Source: Onthomonas sp964456525 (lineage in GTDB: Bacteria; Bacillota; Clostridia; Oscillospirales; Oscillospiraceae). Taken from it: 64,000 bases of DNA. Position numbers and translations under genes: made by a program. The stretch's first letter is position 1. Every line of letters starts with the position of its first letter. The stretch spans positions 1 to 64,000 of the forward strand of contig CAYWAP010000001.1 of assembly GCA_964456525.1 (NCBI GenBank), given 5' to 3'. The notes under the pieces were generated by a model, which was not told the DNA's origin, did no database searches, and was given only the letters and a program-made list of their open reading frames with translations. Of the stretch, positions 40,117-48,476 are shown one piece after another.

Positions 40117-41193
40117 TCAAATATGCGCGCAGATCAGCTCGCCCATTTTCCTGGTGCCAACCAGTTTGTCCGCAGCCCCGGCAATGTCGGCGGTGTGCCA
40201 TCCCTCCGCCAGAACCGCATCTACGGCACCTTCCACCGCATCCGCCTCGGCAGACAGCCCGAAGGAATAGCGGAACATCATGGCGGCGGACAGGACGGTG
40301 GCCATGGGGTTCGCCTTGTCCTGGCCCGCGATGTCCGGGGCGGAGCCGTGAATCGGCTCATACAGGCCGGGCCCTTGGGCGCCCAGAGAGGCAGAGGGCA
40401 GCAAGCCGATAGAGCCGGTGACCTGGGATGCCTCGTCCGACAGAATATCGCCAAACATATTTTCCGTGACAACCACGTCAAATTGGCTGGGGTCCCGGAC
40501 GATCTGCATGGCGCAGTTGTCCACCAGCATATCGGCGTACTCCACGTCCGGGTACTCCGCCGCCAGACGGTGCATGACCTCACGCCACAGGCGGGAGGTT
40601 TCCAACACATTGGCCTTGTCCACGGAGGTGACCTTGTGCCGGCGCAGACGGGCCAGCTCAAAGGCCTTGCGGCCGATCCGCTCGATCTCCATCTCGGAAT
40701 AGGTCATCAGGTCGGTACACTCGACCCCCCGGTCCGGCGTCTCATAGCGGTCGCGTTTTCCGAAGTAAATGCCGCCTGTCAACTCCCGAACCATCATGAT
40801 GTCAAACCCGGCCTCGGCAGTCTCCTTTTTCAACGGGGAGGCATCGGCCATGCCCTTGCGCATCGTGGCCGGGCGCAGGTTGGTGAACAGACCCAGATCC
40901 TTGCGGATGGACAGCAGCGCGGTCTCCGGCCGCTGCTCAGCCGGCCGGTCACTGCCCCACTTGGGCCCGCCGACGGCCCCCAGCAGGACGGCGTCACATG
41001 CCTTGCAGGTCTCAGCCGTGCCGGCAGGATAGGAGACGCCATACTGCTCCGTGGCGCAGCCGCCCATGCAGACATCTACAAAGGTAAAGGTGTGTCCAAA
41101 TTTCTCGCCAACACGCTCCATGACCTTGACCGTCTCATTCACGATTTCCGGGCCGATGCCGTCGCCCCGGATCAGTGCAATTCGATACTCCAT
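40117..41193 (-). CDS. leuB: 3-isopropylmalate dehydrogenase
   Basis: 358 residues. 'LIRGDGIGPEIVNETVKVME', 'LLGAVGGPKWGSDRPAEQRP', the substrate Arg region 'GLFTNLRPATMRKGM' and 'PIHGSAPDIAGQDKANPMAT' are canonical LeuB. It oxidises 3-isopropylmalate to the ketoacid in leucine synthesis. Last gene of leuCDB; leuA is not in this window. Confidence 0.95.
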   Translation of the reverse strand: MEYRIALIRGDGIGPEIVNETVKVMERVGEKFGHTFTFVDVCMGGCATEQYGVSYPAGTAETCKACDAVLLGAVGGPKWGSDRPAEQRPETALLSIRKDLGLFTNLRPATMRKGMADASPLKKETAEAGFDIMMVRELTGGIYFGKRDRYETPDRGVECTDLMTYSEMEIERIGRKAFELARLRRHKVTSVDKANVLETSRLWREVMHRLAAEYPDVEYADMLVDNCAMQIVRDPSQFDVVVTENMFGDILSDEASQVTGSIGLLPSASLGAQGPGLYEPIHGSAPDIAGQDKANPMATVLSAAMMFRYSFGLSAEADAVEGAVDAVLAEGWHTADIAGAADKLVGTRKMGELICAHI

Positions 41194-41271
41194 TGTTTTC
41201 CCTACTTTCTTTAGCAGTCATCCGATCCCCTCCGAAGAGGAGACCGGCAGCGGTTTTGGGCTGCGCCCCGC

Positions 41272-41760
41272 TTATTTTGCCAGCCCCCGCGCCTTCAGGG
41301 ACTCAATCAGGCCGCCCGCCTCAACAATGTTGTTGATAAAGTCAGGAAAGGGCGCGGCCTGGAAGGTTTGGCCGCTGGTTTCATCCACGATCTTGCCGGT
41401 GGAGAAGTCCACCGTGACCTGATCGCCCGGTTTGATGGCAGCGGACGCCTCCGGGCACTCCAAAATCGGCAGGCCGATATTGATGGCGTTGCGATAGAAG
41501 ATACGGGCAAAGGACCCGGCGATGACGCATTTTGCGCCGGAGACCTTGATGGCCAGGGGGGCGTGCTCACGGGAGGAACCGCAGCCAAAGTTGGCGCCGC
41601 CCACAATGATGTCGCCGGGTTCCACAGTGCCGGCATAAGAGGGGTCCAGATCCTCCATGCAGTGGGAGGCCAGCGACTTCTCGCTGGGGTCGTTCAAATA
41701 GCGGGCGGGAATGATGCCGTCCGTGTCGACATTATCGCCGTAAACGTAGATTTTAGACAT
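41272..41760 (-). CDS. leuD: 3-isopropylmalate dehydratase small subunit
   Basis: 162 residues from 'MSKIYVYGDNVDTDGIIPAR'. 'GGANFGCGSSREHAPLAIK' is the conserved small-subunit loop that contacts substrate. The ATG at 41760 has GGAGG nine bases upstream. Short archaeal/clostridial type (~160 residues), matching the 419-residue large subunit 55 bases upstream. Confidence 0.95.
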   Translation of the reverse strand: MSKIYVYGDNVDTDGIIPARYLNDPSEKSLASHCMEDLDPSYAGTVEPGDIIVGGANFGCGSSREHAPLAIKVSGAKCVIAGSFARIFYRNAINIGLPILECPEASAAIKPGDQVTVDFSTGKIVDETSGQTFQAAPFPDFINNIVEAGGLIESLKARGLAK

Positions 41761-41815
41761 AAACAATAACCTCCATTTCAAAGCGCGGAACGGAAAAGGG
41801 AACCGTTCCCGCCGA

Positions 41816-43075
41816 TTACAGCTCCTTTGGATCGGCCACACAGCCCTTAATGGCGGACGCGGCGGCCACCGCCGGAGAGGCCAGAATCACTTTCGAGTCC
41901 ACATGGCCCATGCGGCCCACGAAGTTGCGGTTGGTGGTGGAGACGCAGACCTCCCCTTCGCACATACAGCCCATATGACCGCCCAGACAGGGGCCGCAGG
42001 TGGGGGTGGAAATGGCGCAGCCCGCGCTCAGCAGGTCCATGTAGGAACCGTCCTCAATCATCTCCCGGATGATCTCCTGGGTAGCGGGCAGGACAATGCA
42101 GCGAACGCCGTCGGCAACCTTCCGGCCCTTCAGGATTTCGGCGGCGGCATGCATATCGGAAATGCGGCCGTTGGTGCAGGAGCCAATGACTACCTGGTCA
42201 ATTTTCACGCCCTTGACCTCCTGAACCTTTTTGGCGTTGCCGGGCAGGTAGGGCATGGCGACGGTGGCGTCCAGCTCGTCCAGGTTGATCTCGACTTCCC
42301 GCTCATAGACGGCGTCCTCATCCGCCTCGTAGATGACGCCCTGGCGGTCCGTGCGGCCCTTCAGATAGTCCAGCGTCTTGTCGTCCACCGGGAAAATGCC
42401 GTTTTTCGCACCGGCTTCAATGGCCATGTTGGCGATGGTGAAGCGATCGTCCATGGACAGCTCCCCAATGGAGGGGCCGGTAAACTCCAGGGACTTATAC
42501 AGCGCCCCGTCCACCCCGATCATGCCGATCAGGTGCAAGATCACATCCTTGCCCGAGACAAAGGGTTTGAACTTGCCGGTGATGGTGACCTTGATGGCAG
42601 CGGGAACCTTGAACCAATTCAGGCCGGTGGCCATGCCCGCCGCCATGTCCGTAGAGCCGACGCCGGTGGAGAAGGCGCCCAGTGCGCCGTATGTACAGGT
42701 GTGGGAGTCCGCGCCGATGGTCAGATCGCCGGGAACCACCAGCCCCTTTTCCGGAATAAACGCGTGCTCCACGCCCACCTGGCCCACGTCATAGAAATGG
42801 GTAATGTGGTGCGCCCGGGCAAAATCCCGGGCTGTCTTGCACAGCTGGGCGGCCTTGATATCCTTGCAAGGGGTGTAATGGTCCAGGATGATTGCAATCT
42901 TATCCTTGTCAAACACCTCATGGATGCCATATTTTTCGAGCACGTCAATGGCGACGGGCGTGGTAACGTCGTTGCCATGAACCAGATCCAGCTTTGCCTC
43001 GATCAGCTGCCCCGCCTCAACGTGGCTCAAACCGGCATGCGCTGCCAAGATCTTCTGGGTCATTGTCATCCCCAT
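41816..43075 (-). CDS. leuC: 3-isopropylmalate dehydratase large subunit
   Basis: 419 residues from 'MGMTMTQKILAAHAGLSHVE' (GAAGGAGG eight bases upstream). The [4Fe-4S] ligands are in 'VVIGSCTNGRISD' and 'ISTPTCGPCLGGHMGC'. This is the ~420-residue LeuC/HacA-type subunit paired with a short LeuD, so a homoaconitase role is formally possible, but the leuB neighbour favours leucine synthesis. The leader 43076-43207 has a GATAAT -10-like box but no clear -35; no T-box or leucine leader peptide was found. Confidence 0.94.
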   Translation of the reverse strand: MGMTMTQKILAAHAGLSHVEAGQLIEAKLDLVHGNDVTTPVAIDVLEKYGIHEVFDKDKIAIILDHYTPCKDIKAAQLCKTARDFARAHHITHFYDVGQVGVEHAFIPEKGLVVPGDLTIGADSHTCTYGALGAFSTGVGSTDMAAGMATGLNWFKVPAAIKVTITGKFKPFVSGKDVILHLIGMIGVDGALYKSLEFTGPSIGELSMDDRFTIANMAIEAGAKNGIFPVDDKTLDYLKGRTDRQGVIYEADEDAVYEREVEINLDELDATVAMPYLPGNAKKVQEVKGVKIDQVVIGSCTNGRISDMHAAAEILKGRKVADGVRCIVLPATQEIIREMIEDGSYMDLLSAGCAISTPTCGPCLGGHMGCMCEGEVCVSTTNRNFVGRMGHVDSKVILASPAVAAASAIKGCVADPKEL

Positions 43076-43207
43076 GGTAAAAACCTCCTTCATAGTCCTG
43101 AACAGAAAAAATGGTGCTTAAAACCCTTGATTTGACACTATTATCGTAATCGTCTTTGCAACAAAAGAATGTAAAGTATGATACATTTCCGGCAAAAAAT
43201 CTTTCCT

Positions 43208-43843
43208 TTACGGATTTGCGCCGCTGAGAATGCTCCAAACCTCATCGTCAAAAGGGATTTTCTTGAAATAGTATCTTCTATCCTCCTCTGAAATGGGGCG
43301 AATGACTTTACAGGGATTGCCCGCTGCCAGCACGTTGTCTGGAATGTCCCGGGTCACAACGCTGCCCGCCCCGATGACGCAGTTATCCCCGATGCGAACC
43401 CCCGGCAACACCACACAGCTCCCGCCAATCCACACATTGTCGCCGATGGTGATGGGGATTCCATATTCATAGCCCGAATTTCTGCTTTCCGGGTGAATCG
43501 GGTGTCCGGCCGTGTACAGGGACACATTTGGCCCAAAAAACACATTGTCCCCAATGGTGATCTCTGCCACGTCCAGCATGACGCAATTCACATTGGCATA
43601 GAAGTTCCGGCCCACCTGGATATGTTTTCCGTATTCGCAGTAAAAGGGCGGCTCCAAATAGAGGTCCCCAGGGTGCCGGATGCCAGCCGCCGTCAGGTAC
43701 TGCCGCCCTGTTTCCACGTCGAAGGGCATACACTGATTGTACTGCCGGATCTCGCGCTTGGTCCGGAGCTGCTCCTGCAAGATGGCGTCGTCCGATCGGT
43801 AAGCCATGCCTTTGTCTCTACGCGTTTGATTGTCCATAACCAT
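43208..43843 (-). CDS. Sugar O-acetyltransferase (Maa/LacA, left-handed beta-helix)
   Basis: 211 residues. N-terminal Mac domain ('DDAILQEQLRTKREIRQYNQ'), then hexapeptide repeats; catalytic His in 'LYTAGHPIHPESRN' and 'NVWIGGSCVVLPGVRIGDN'. It acetylates sugars such as maltose or galactosides with acetyl-CoA, in the cytoplasm. Two in-frame ATGs (43843, 43837) follow an AAAGGAGA site. Confidence 0.92.
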   Translation of the reverse strand: MVMDNQTRRDKGMAYRSDDAILQEQLRTKREIRQYNQCMPFDVETGRQYLTAAGIRHPGDLYLEPPFYCEYGKHIQVGRNFYANVNCVMLDVAEITIGDNVFFGPNVSLYTAGHPIHPESRNSGYEYGIPITIGDNVWIGGSCVVLPGVRIGDNCVIGAGSVVTRDIPDNVLAAGNPCKVIRPISEEDRRYYFKKIPFDDEVWSILSGANP

Positions 43844-43914
43844 CGTGTCTCCTTTACATCAAAACCGGTTCAACGGTTGGAGGATTGGTTTTTTATTGTA
43901 TCGAGGGTGTTCCC

Positions 43915-44652
43915 TCAGTTCCCATTCAAAATTTCCAATACCCGCTCCCCGTGCATCCCCTCCAGGACATAATCGGCCTCGGGCAGAGGCTCCTTGGGGG
44001 AGATATTGGTGCGGATATAGAGGGTGGACAGTCCCACCGCCTTGGCCCCCTCCACATCACAGATTCCGTCGTTTCCGATCATGATGGCGCTCTCCGGGGC
44101 AATGGAACAGGATTGCAGCAGGATCTCGTAAAATTTTCGATCCGGTTTTTTGCAGCCGTAGTCCGAGGAGAGAAAGATGCCGTCGAAGTAGGGAACCAGC
44201 TTCAACGTCCGCAGCTCATGTTCCGTGAAAATTTTCTGCGCGTTGGACAGCAGATAGAGGCCCCTCCCCTGCTCTTTTAACGCCCGCAGCAGCTCCAGCA
44301 CACCATCGTACAGCCGGAGATATTGGGTGGAAAGGGCCCGAAAGGTCTGCCCTGTTCGGATCGCCAGCGTTACATCCGCCTCCACCCCTTTGCGCTGATA
44401 CAGCTCTTGAAACACATACTCAATTTGAATCTCCGGGTGCGCCTCATGCGCATCCTGCCGAAGGGGTTTGCGCTCCTGCTCCTTCCCCCGGACAATGGAA
44501 AAATAGGCCTCCCGCAATTCCTCCGGCTGGTAGTTTGTCCCATAAGAATTGTAGAACTGGGCCATCTGTTCCCAGAGCTGGGGCATCCACTCATCCGTAT
44601 GAATATCCACCAGCGTTCCATACAGGTCAAAAATACAATTCTGATACCGCAT
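43915..44652 (-). CDS. HAD-superfamily hydrolase
   Basis: 245 residues from 'MRYQNCIFDLYGTLVDIHTD' (motif I), with 'LYLLSNAQKIF' (motif II), 'GCKKPDRKFYE' (motif III Lys) and 'IMIGNDGICDVEGA' (motif IV), plus a helical cap. Substrate unknown; YjjG or phosphoglycolate-phosphatase-like. GGTGG eight bases before the chosen ATG. Own promoter at 44697-44725. Confidence 0.85.
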   Translation of the reverse strand: MRYQNCIFDLYGTLVDIHTDEWMPQLWEQMAQFYNSYGTNYQPEELREAYFSIVRGKEQERKPLRQDAHEAHPEIQIEYVFQELYQRKGVEADVTLAIRTGQTFRALSTQYLRLYDGVLELLRALKEQGRGLYLLSNAQKIFTEHELRTLKLVPYFDGIFLSSDYGCKKPDRKFYEILLQSCSIAPESAIMIGNDGICDVEGAKAVGLSTLYIRTNISPKEPLPEADYVLEGMHGERVLEILNGN

Positions 44653-44696
44653 TCCGCATACCACCATTCCCTGTCTTAAATCAGATTTGGATTTTT

Positions 44697-44725
44697 ATCA
44701 TACAACAAAGTTCCCGGTTTGTCTA
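44697..44725 (-). promoter_or_regulatory. Promoter of the HAD gene
   Basis: TAGACA (44720-44725) and TATGAT (44697-44702) with 17-base spacing on the minus strand. The divergent region 44653-44956 holds only this, the crp-like promoter and a GC-rich stretch without features. Confidence 0.65.
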
Positions 44726-44884
44726 TGCCTGTCCCCCATCTGAAATTGACTTCCCGGGCGGGCAGAGGGCGCCGCCTTTCCCGGCGCGCAGGACGGCTGC
44801 TGAGCGCCGCGCCGCGTTCCAGAAGCACAGCCGCTAACGGGTTCAGAAACTGCCCTCCCCCTGCCCTCTTTCCCTTTTCTCCAC

Positions 44885-44913
44885 TTGTGGAAAAATGTAA
44901 ACTATGATATACT
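44885..44913 (+). promoter_or_regulatory. Promoter of the Crp/Fnr-family gene
   Basis: TTGTGG (44885-44890) and TATACT (44908-44913), spacing 17, about 40 bases before the start codon. Confidence 0.7.
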
Positions 44914-44956
44914 TTAACAAACAAACGTCTGAGCCGGTCGCATCGGGAGGGGTTCA

Positions 44957-45601
44957 ATGGAATACTTCAGCCTGCGGGAACTGAATCTGGACGAACAGGT
45001 GTGGGCCCCCTTTGACCGCATCGGGCACAAGACCGTTTATCTGGCCGGACAGCTGATCTATTTGCAGAACACAACGGCCTCCTGTTTTTATTATCTCCGC
45101 TCAGGAGAGGTGAAGAGCTTTATCAGCTCTGAGGACGGCACGGAAAAGCTGCTGACCATCTACCATGCAGGCAGCCTGTTCGGTGAGGCCTCCTTCTTTG
45201 ACGAGCTTCCCCGCGTCTCCTCCGCCATGGCCATCACAAAATGTGAAATTCTGGTCATCTCCAGGGCCCAGGCATGGCAGGCGCTCTCCGACCACCCGGA
45301 GCTGACCCAGGCCCTGCTGAAATATCTGGCCAGAACGGTGCGCCTGCTCTCTGCCCATGTGGATGACATGACCTTTCTCCGGGCCGACCAGCGCGTCGCC
45401 CGCTTCCTGCTCTCCCTGCCCTGTGAGCCGAACGGCGCCGTCCACTGCACACAGGACGAAATTGCATCGGCCGTCAGCACCAGCCGGGTGACGGCCAGCC
45501 GGATTGTGAACCGGTTTGCCCGCAGCGGTTTTTTGAAAACCGGCTATGGGAGCATTCAAATTTTGGATCGGGACGCCCTGGAAAAGCGGATCAGCGGATA
45601 A
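44957..45601 (+). CDS. Crp/Fnr-family transcriptional regulator
   Basis: 214 residues. N-terminal cNMP-binding-like barrel ('HAGSLFGEASFFDELPRVSS') and C-terminal winged helix ('TQDEIASAVSTSRVTASRIV'). No N-terminal cysteine cluster, so not an iron-sulfur FNR. Ligand unknown. GGGAGGGG precedes the ATG. The next gene has its own promoter 8 bases after the stop. Confidence 0.9.
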   Translation: MEYFSLRELNLDEQVWAPFDRIGHKTVYLAGQLIYLQNTTASCFYYLRSGEVKSFISSEDGTEKLLTIYHAGSLFGEASFFDELPRVSSAMAITKCEILVISRAQAWQALSDHPELTQALLKYLARTVRLLSAHVDDMTFLRADQRVARFLLSLPCEPNGAVHCTQDEIASAVSTSRVTASRIVNRFARSGFLKTGYGSIQILDRDALEKRISG

Positions 45602-45608
45602 AATACAG

Positions 45609-45636
45609 TTGCAAATTTCCAAAATCCCGGTATAAT
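45609..45636 (+). promoter_or_regulatory. Promoter of the TPR/DUF6273-type gene
   Basis: TTGCAA (45609-45614) and TATAAT (45631-45636), spacing 16. Confidence 0.65.
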
Positions 45637-45666
45637 GAAGCCACTGTGGTGGCTGGAGGTTATGAT

Positions 45667-46929
45667 ATGGAAAACACCAGACCGGAGCCGCTTGACAAAG
45701 GGCAGGCCGTCTCCAAAAAGACCAAAAAGTCTTCTAAGGGCAAGGGCGCAATGGTCAAATTTCCGTTGCCGGAGACCCCGGAAGAATGTTATACACGAGC
45801 GGAAAGCTACCTAGTGGGCGCCGAGTGCTGCGTCCCCTTTCAGGAACGCGCCAACTATCTGAAAAAAGCGTCGGACATGTTCGCCAGGGCCGGTGATTTC
45901 CGCGACGCCCCCGCTCGCGTGCAAGAGTGTGCGCGGCTGGCGGAAGAAACCCTCTCCCAGGGTTACGAGGACGCCTATGAAACGGCTTGCGCCCTTCGCA
46001 AAAATGCCAAAACCGAGCCGGAATACTTTAAAGCCGCCCGCGCCTTTGAACGCATCCGCGGTTATAAGGACGCGGAGGAACAGGCCGACGCCTGTGAGCG
46101 CAAATTGCAGCACATCCACGCCCGAAAAATCCCTGTCGCCATCGCCGTTTTGGTGTTGGTGGCGGGCGTGGTTGTGGGGTGCGTGATGGGCGCCCGCTCG
46201 GACGCGTTTCGCTATCACCTGGGCAATCTCTTTTCCCTGGCGGGCATGGACTCCGTCAGCGCCACCCTTTACAGCGCCGCTCACGGCTATGCCGACGCGG
46301 ACGAACAGCTGGAGAGGTGCTATTACCGGCAGGGGGTCAAGGCTCTGAACCGAAACGACTACGACTCTTCCCTGGCCCAGTTCGCCAAGCTGTCCCAGCC
46401 CTACGAGGACAGCGATACGCTGCGCTATGAAGCCGAGCAACAGCTGTTGCAAAGCGCCCAGCCCGGTCAGGAAATCTACTTTGGAGACGCCAAATGGGCC
46501 GTCCTCGCCCGCGAGGATGACCGGGTACTGCTTCTGGCCTCCTCTCCCTTGAGCACGTCGGAGGCAGAGTACTGTTTTGACCCCGAATGCGACGCCACGG
46601 ACTGGACGCAGAGCTGGCTTTCCGATTATTTAAACGACGTTTACGTCTTCACGGCTTTCAACGATCTGGAACGGGAAGCCATTGACTGCACGTATATCGA
46701 GGGGGATTACCTGTTTTTGCTCAGCATTGATGAGTATTTGCAATACTCTGACATCATCACAGATGACGATTTTATCAGCAAAACCGACTGGTGGCTGCGC
46801 GACATGGGCAGTGTGGAGGGCACTGCGGCCTGCGTGACCTGGAACGCCAAGGTAAACCGTGCGGGCTGCTCGATGGACAGCACGGTGATCCGCGTGCGCC
46901 CGGCGCTTTGGGTCAACGTCACCAATTGA
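45667..46929 (+). CDS. Membrane protein with TPR-like repeats and a C-terminal DUF6273-like domain
   Basis: 420 residues from 'MENTRPEPLDKGQ' (GGAGG seven bases upstream). A Lys-rich N-terminus is followed by helical repeats ('YLKKASDMFARAGDFRDAPA', 'AARAFERIRGYKDAEEQADA'), a membrane helix near residue 160-180, a further repeat pair outside, and a C-terminal domain ('WAVLAREDDRVLLLASSPLS', 'RVRPALWVNVTN') resembling DUF6273. The inside/outside helical repeats that count 'GYxDA' units are frequent in clostridial surface proteins of unknown role. Monocistronic with a strong terminator. Confidence 0.78.
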   Translation: MENTRPEPLDKGQAVSKKTKKSSKGKGAMVKFPLPETPEECYTRAESYLVGAECCVPFQERANYLKKASDMFARAGDFRDAPARVQECARLAEETLSQGYEDAYETACALRKNAKTEPEYFKAARAFERIRGYKDAEEQADACERKLQHIHARKIPVAIAVLVLVAGVVVGCVMGARSDAFRYHLGNLFSLAGMDSVSATLYSAAHGYADADEQLERCYYRQGVKALNRNDYDSSLAQFAKLSQPYEDSDTLRYEAEQQLLQSAQPGQEIYFGDAKWAVLAREDDRVLLLASSPLSTSEAEYCFDPECDATDWTQSWLSDYLNDVYVFTAFNDLEREAIDCTYIEGDYLFLLSIDEYLQYSDIITDDDFISKTDWWLRDMGSVEGTAACVTWNAKVNRAGCSMDSTVIRVRPALWVNVTN

Positions 46930-46945
46930 AAAGCGAGACAACACA

Positions 46946-46977
46946 AGGCTCCTGGATGGCAAACCATCCAGGAGCCT
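46946..46977 (+). terminator. Intrinsic terminator
   Basis: AGGCTCCTGGATGG (46946-46959) pairs perfectly with CCATCCAGGAGCCT (46964-46977), a 14-bp stem with a 4-base loop, then TTTGATTT. Also lies just after spoIVA (stop at 46984) on the other strand, so it may serve both. Confidence 0.85.
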
Positions 46978-46983
46978 TTGATT

Positions 46984-48462
46984 TCACAATATGATGCAGA
47001 TCAAACCGCCGCTGCCCTCGTTGATGATCCGCTCCAGCGTCTCCCGCAGTTTGATGCGGGCGTCCTCAGGCATGCGCATCAACTTGCTTTGAAGATCTTC
47101 GTTTACCAGTTCATGGAACGATTTGCCAAAGATGTTGGATTCCCAGATCTTTTTGGTGTCCCCCTCAAATTCTTGCAGCAGGTAGTTAATCATCTCCTCC
47201 GACTGCTTCTCACTGCCGACAATGGGGGAAATGACCGTCTCAATATCCGCCCGCAGCATGTGGATGGACGGCGCGCTGGCTTTCAGCTTCACGCCGTAAC
47301 GGCCCCCCTGCTTGACGATCTCCGGCTCTTCCAGTTTCAGCTCCTCAATGGACGGGATGACAATGCCATAGCCCTCTTCCCGGACGTCTTTCAGCGCGGC
47401 GGCGATTTTGTCATACTCCCCCTTGACCCCGGCCAGCTCGGTGAGCAGGCTGAGCAGATCGCCGTCATCCTTTACGCTGATGCCGGACTGCTCGCTGAGG
47501 GTCTGGTAAAACAGCCGCCGGGGAATGTCCAGCGTCGCCTGGGCAGTGCCGGTGCCAAGGTTGACCGAGGTCAAATTGGCGCAGCTGATGGAGGAGCACT
47601 CCCCCATCGCCTGAATCACCCCATCCAGATCGGCAATGCGGCGGACCGAGGCGCTGCTCTCCCGGATGACCTGATAGAGCTCCCCTTTCATGCCGTGGTC
47701 ATAGGGCAGGGCGTCCACCCAGCTGGGGAGGAACAGATCCAGCTCCGTGAGGGGGAACTCGTACAAAACGGCCCGGAGAATGTCGCTGACGTTCTCCTCG
47801 CTCAGCGTCAGGCAGTTCACGGCCAGGCAGGAGACATGATACCGTTTCTCGATGTCTATCCGAATGGCCTGTGCCCGCTCGGACTGGGGGGACTCGGAGT
47901 TCAACAGGACGAGAAAGGGCTTTCCCAACTCCTGCAGCTCCCGGATGGCCCGTTCCTCCGCCTCCAGGTAGTCCTCCCGGGGAATTTCCGTGATGGAGCC
48001 GTCTGTGGTGATGACGATCCCGATGGTGGAGTGTTCCGAAATCACCTTGCGCGTGCCAATTTCCGCCGCCTCGGTCATGGGAATCTCATAGTCAAACCAT
48101 GGCGTGGTCACCATGCGCGGGGCGTCCTCTTCCATGGAGCCCACCGCGCCGTTGACCAGATATCCCACGCTGTCAATCAGCCGCACGGAAAACGCCGCGC
48201 CGCCCTCCAGCCGGATCTCCGCCGCCTCTTCCGGGACGAATTTCGGCTCGGCGGTCATAATCGTCCTGCCGGAGCCGCTCTGGGGCAGCTCGTCCCTGGC
48301 CCGTTCCTTGCGGTAAACGTTGTCGATGTTGGGAATGACCAGCGTCTCCATAAAACGCTTGATGAAGGTGGACTTCCCCGTGCGCACCGGGCCAACCACC
48401 CCGATGTAAATGTCCCCGTCTGTCCGGCGGGCGATATCCTCATAAATTGCATCCTTTTCCAT
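46984..48462 (-). CDS. spoIVA: Stage IV sporulation protein A, spore-coat morphogenetic ATPase
   Basis: 492 residues. N-terminal TRAFAC-like ATPase domain with Walker A 'GPVRTGKST' (24-32), 'ARDELPQSGSGRTIMTAEPK', 'VRLIDSVGYLVNGAVG', and a C-terminal domain ending 'INEGSGGLICIIL'. SpoIVA polymerises on the forespore outer membrane as the coat basement layer, anchored by SpoVM and, in clostridia, SipL. It starts 14 bases after sipL with AAGGAGG across the sipL stop. Expected sigma-E regulon member. Confidence 0.96.
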   Translation of the reverse strand: MEKDAIYEDIARRTDGDIYIGVVGPVRTGKSTFIKRFMETLVIPNIDNVYRKERARDELPQSGSGRTIMTAEPKFVPEEAAEIRLEGGAAFSVRLIDSVGYLVNGAVGSMEEDAPRMVTTPWFDYEIPMTEAAEIGTRKVISEHSTIGIVITTDGSITEIPREDYLEAEERAIRELQELGKPFLVLLNSESPQSERAQAIRIDIEKRYHVSCLAVNCLTLSEENVSDILRAVLYEFPLTELDLFLPSWVDALPYDHGMKGELYQVIRESSASVRRIADLDGVIQAMGECSSISCANLTSVNLGTGTAQATLDIPRRLFYQTLSEQSGISVKDDGDLLSLLTELAGVKGEYDKIAAALKDVREEGYGIVIPSIEELKLEEPEIVKQGGRYGVKLKASAPSIHMLRADIETVISPIVGSEKQSEEMINYLLQEFEGDTKKIWESNIFGKSFHELVNEDLQSKLMRMPEDARIKLRETLERIINEGSGGLICIIL

Positions 48463-48476
48463 GGGGCTTTGCCTCC

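Noticed and set aside
43076..43207. Leucine leader peptide or T-box before leuC
   Set aside because: No Leu-codon run, T-box core or terminator seen in the 130-base leader.
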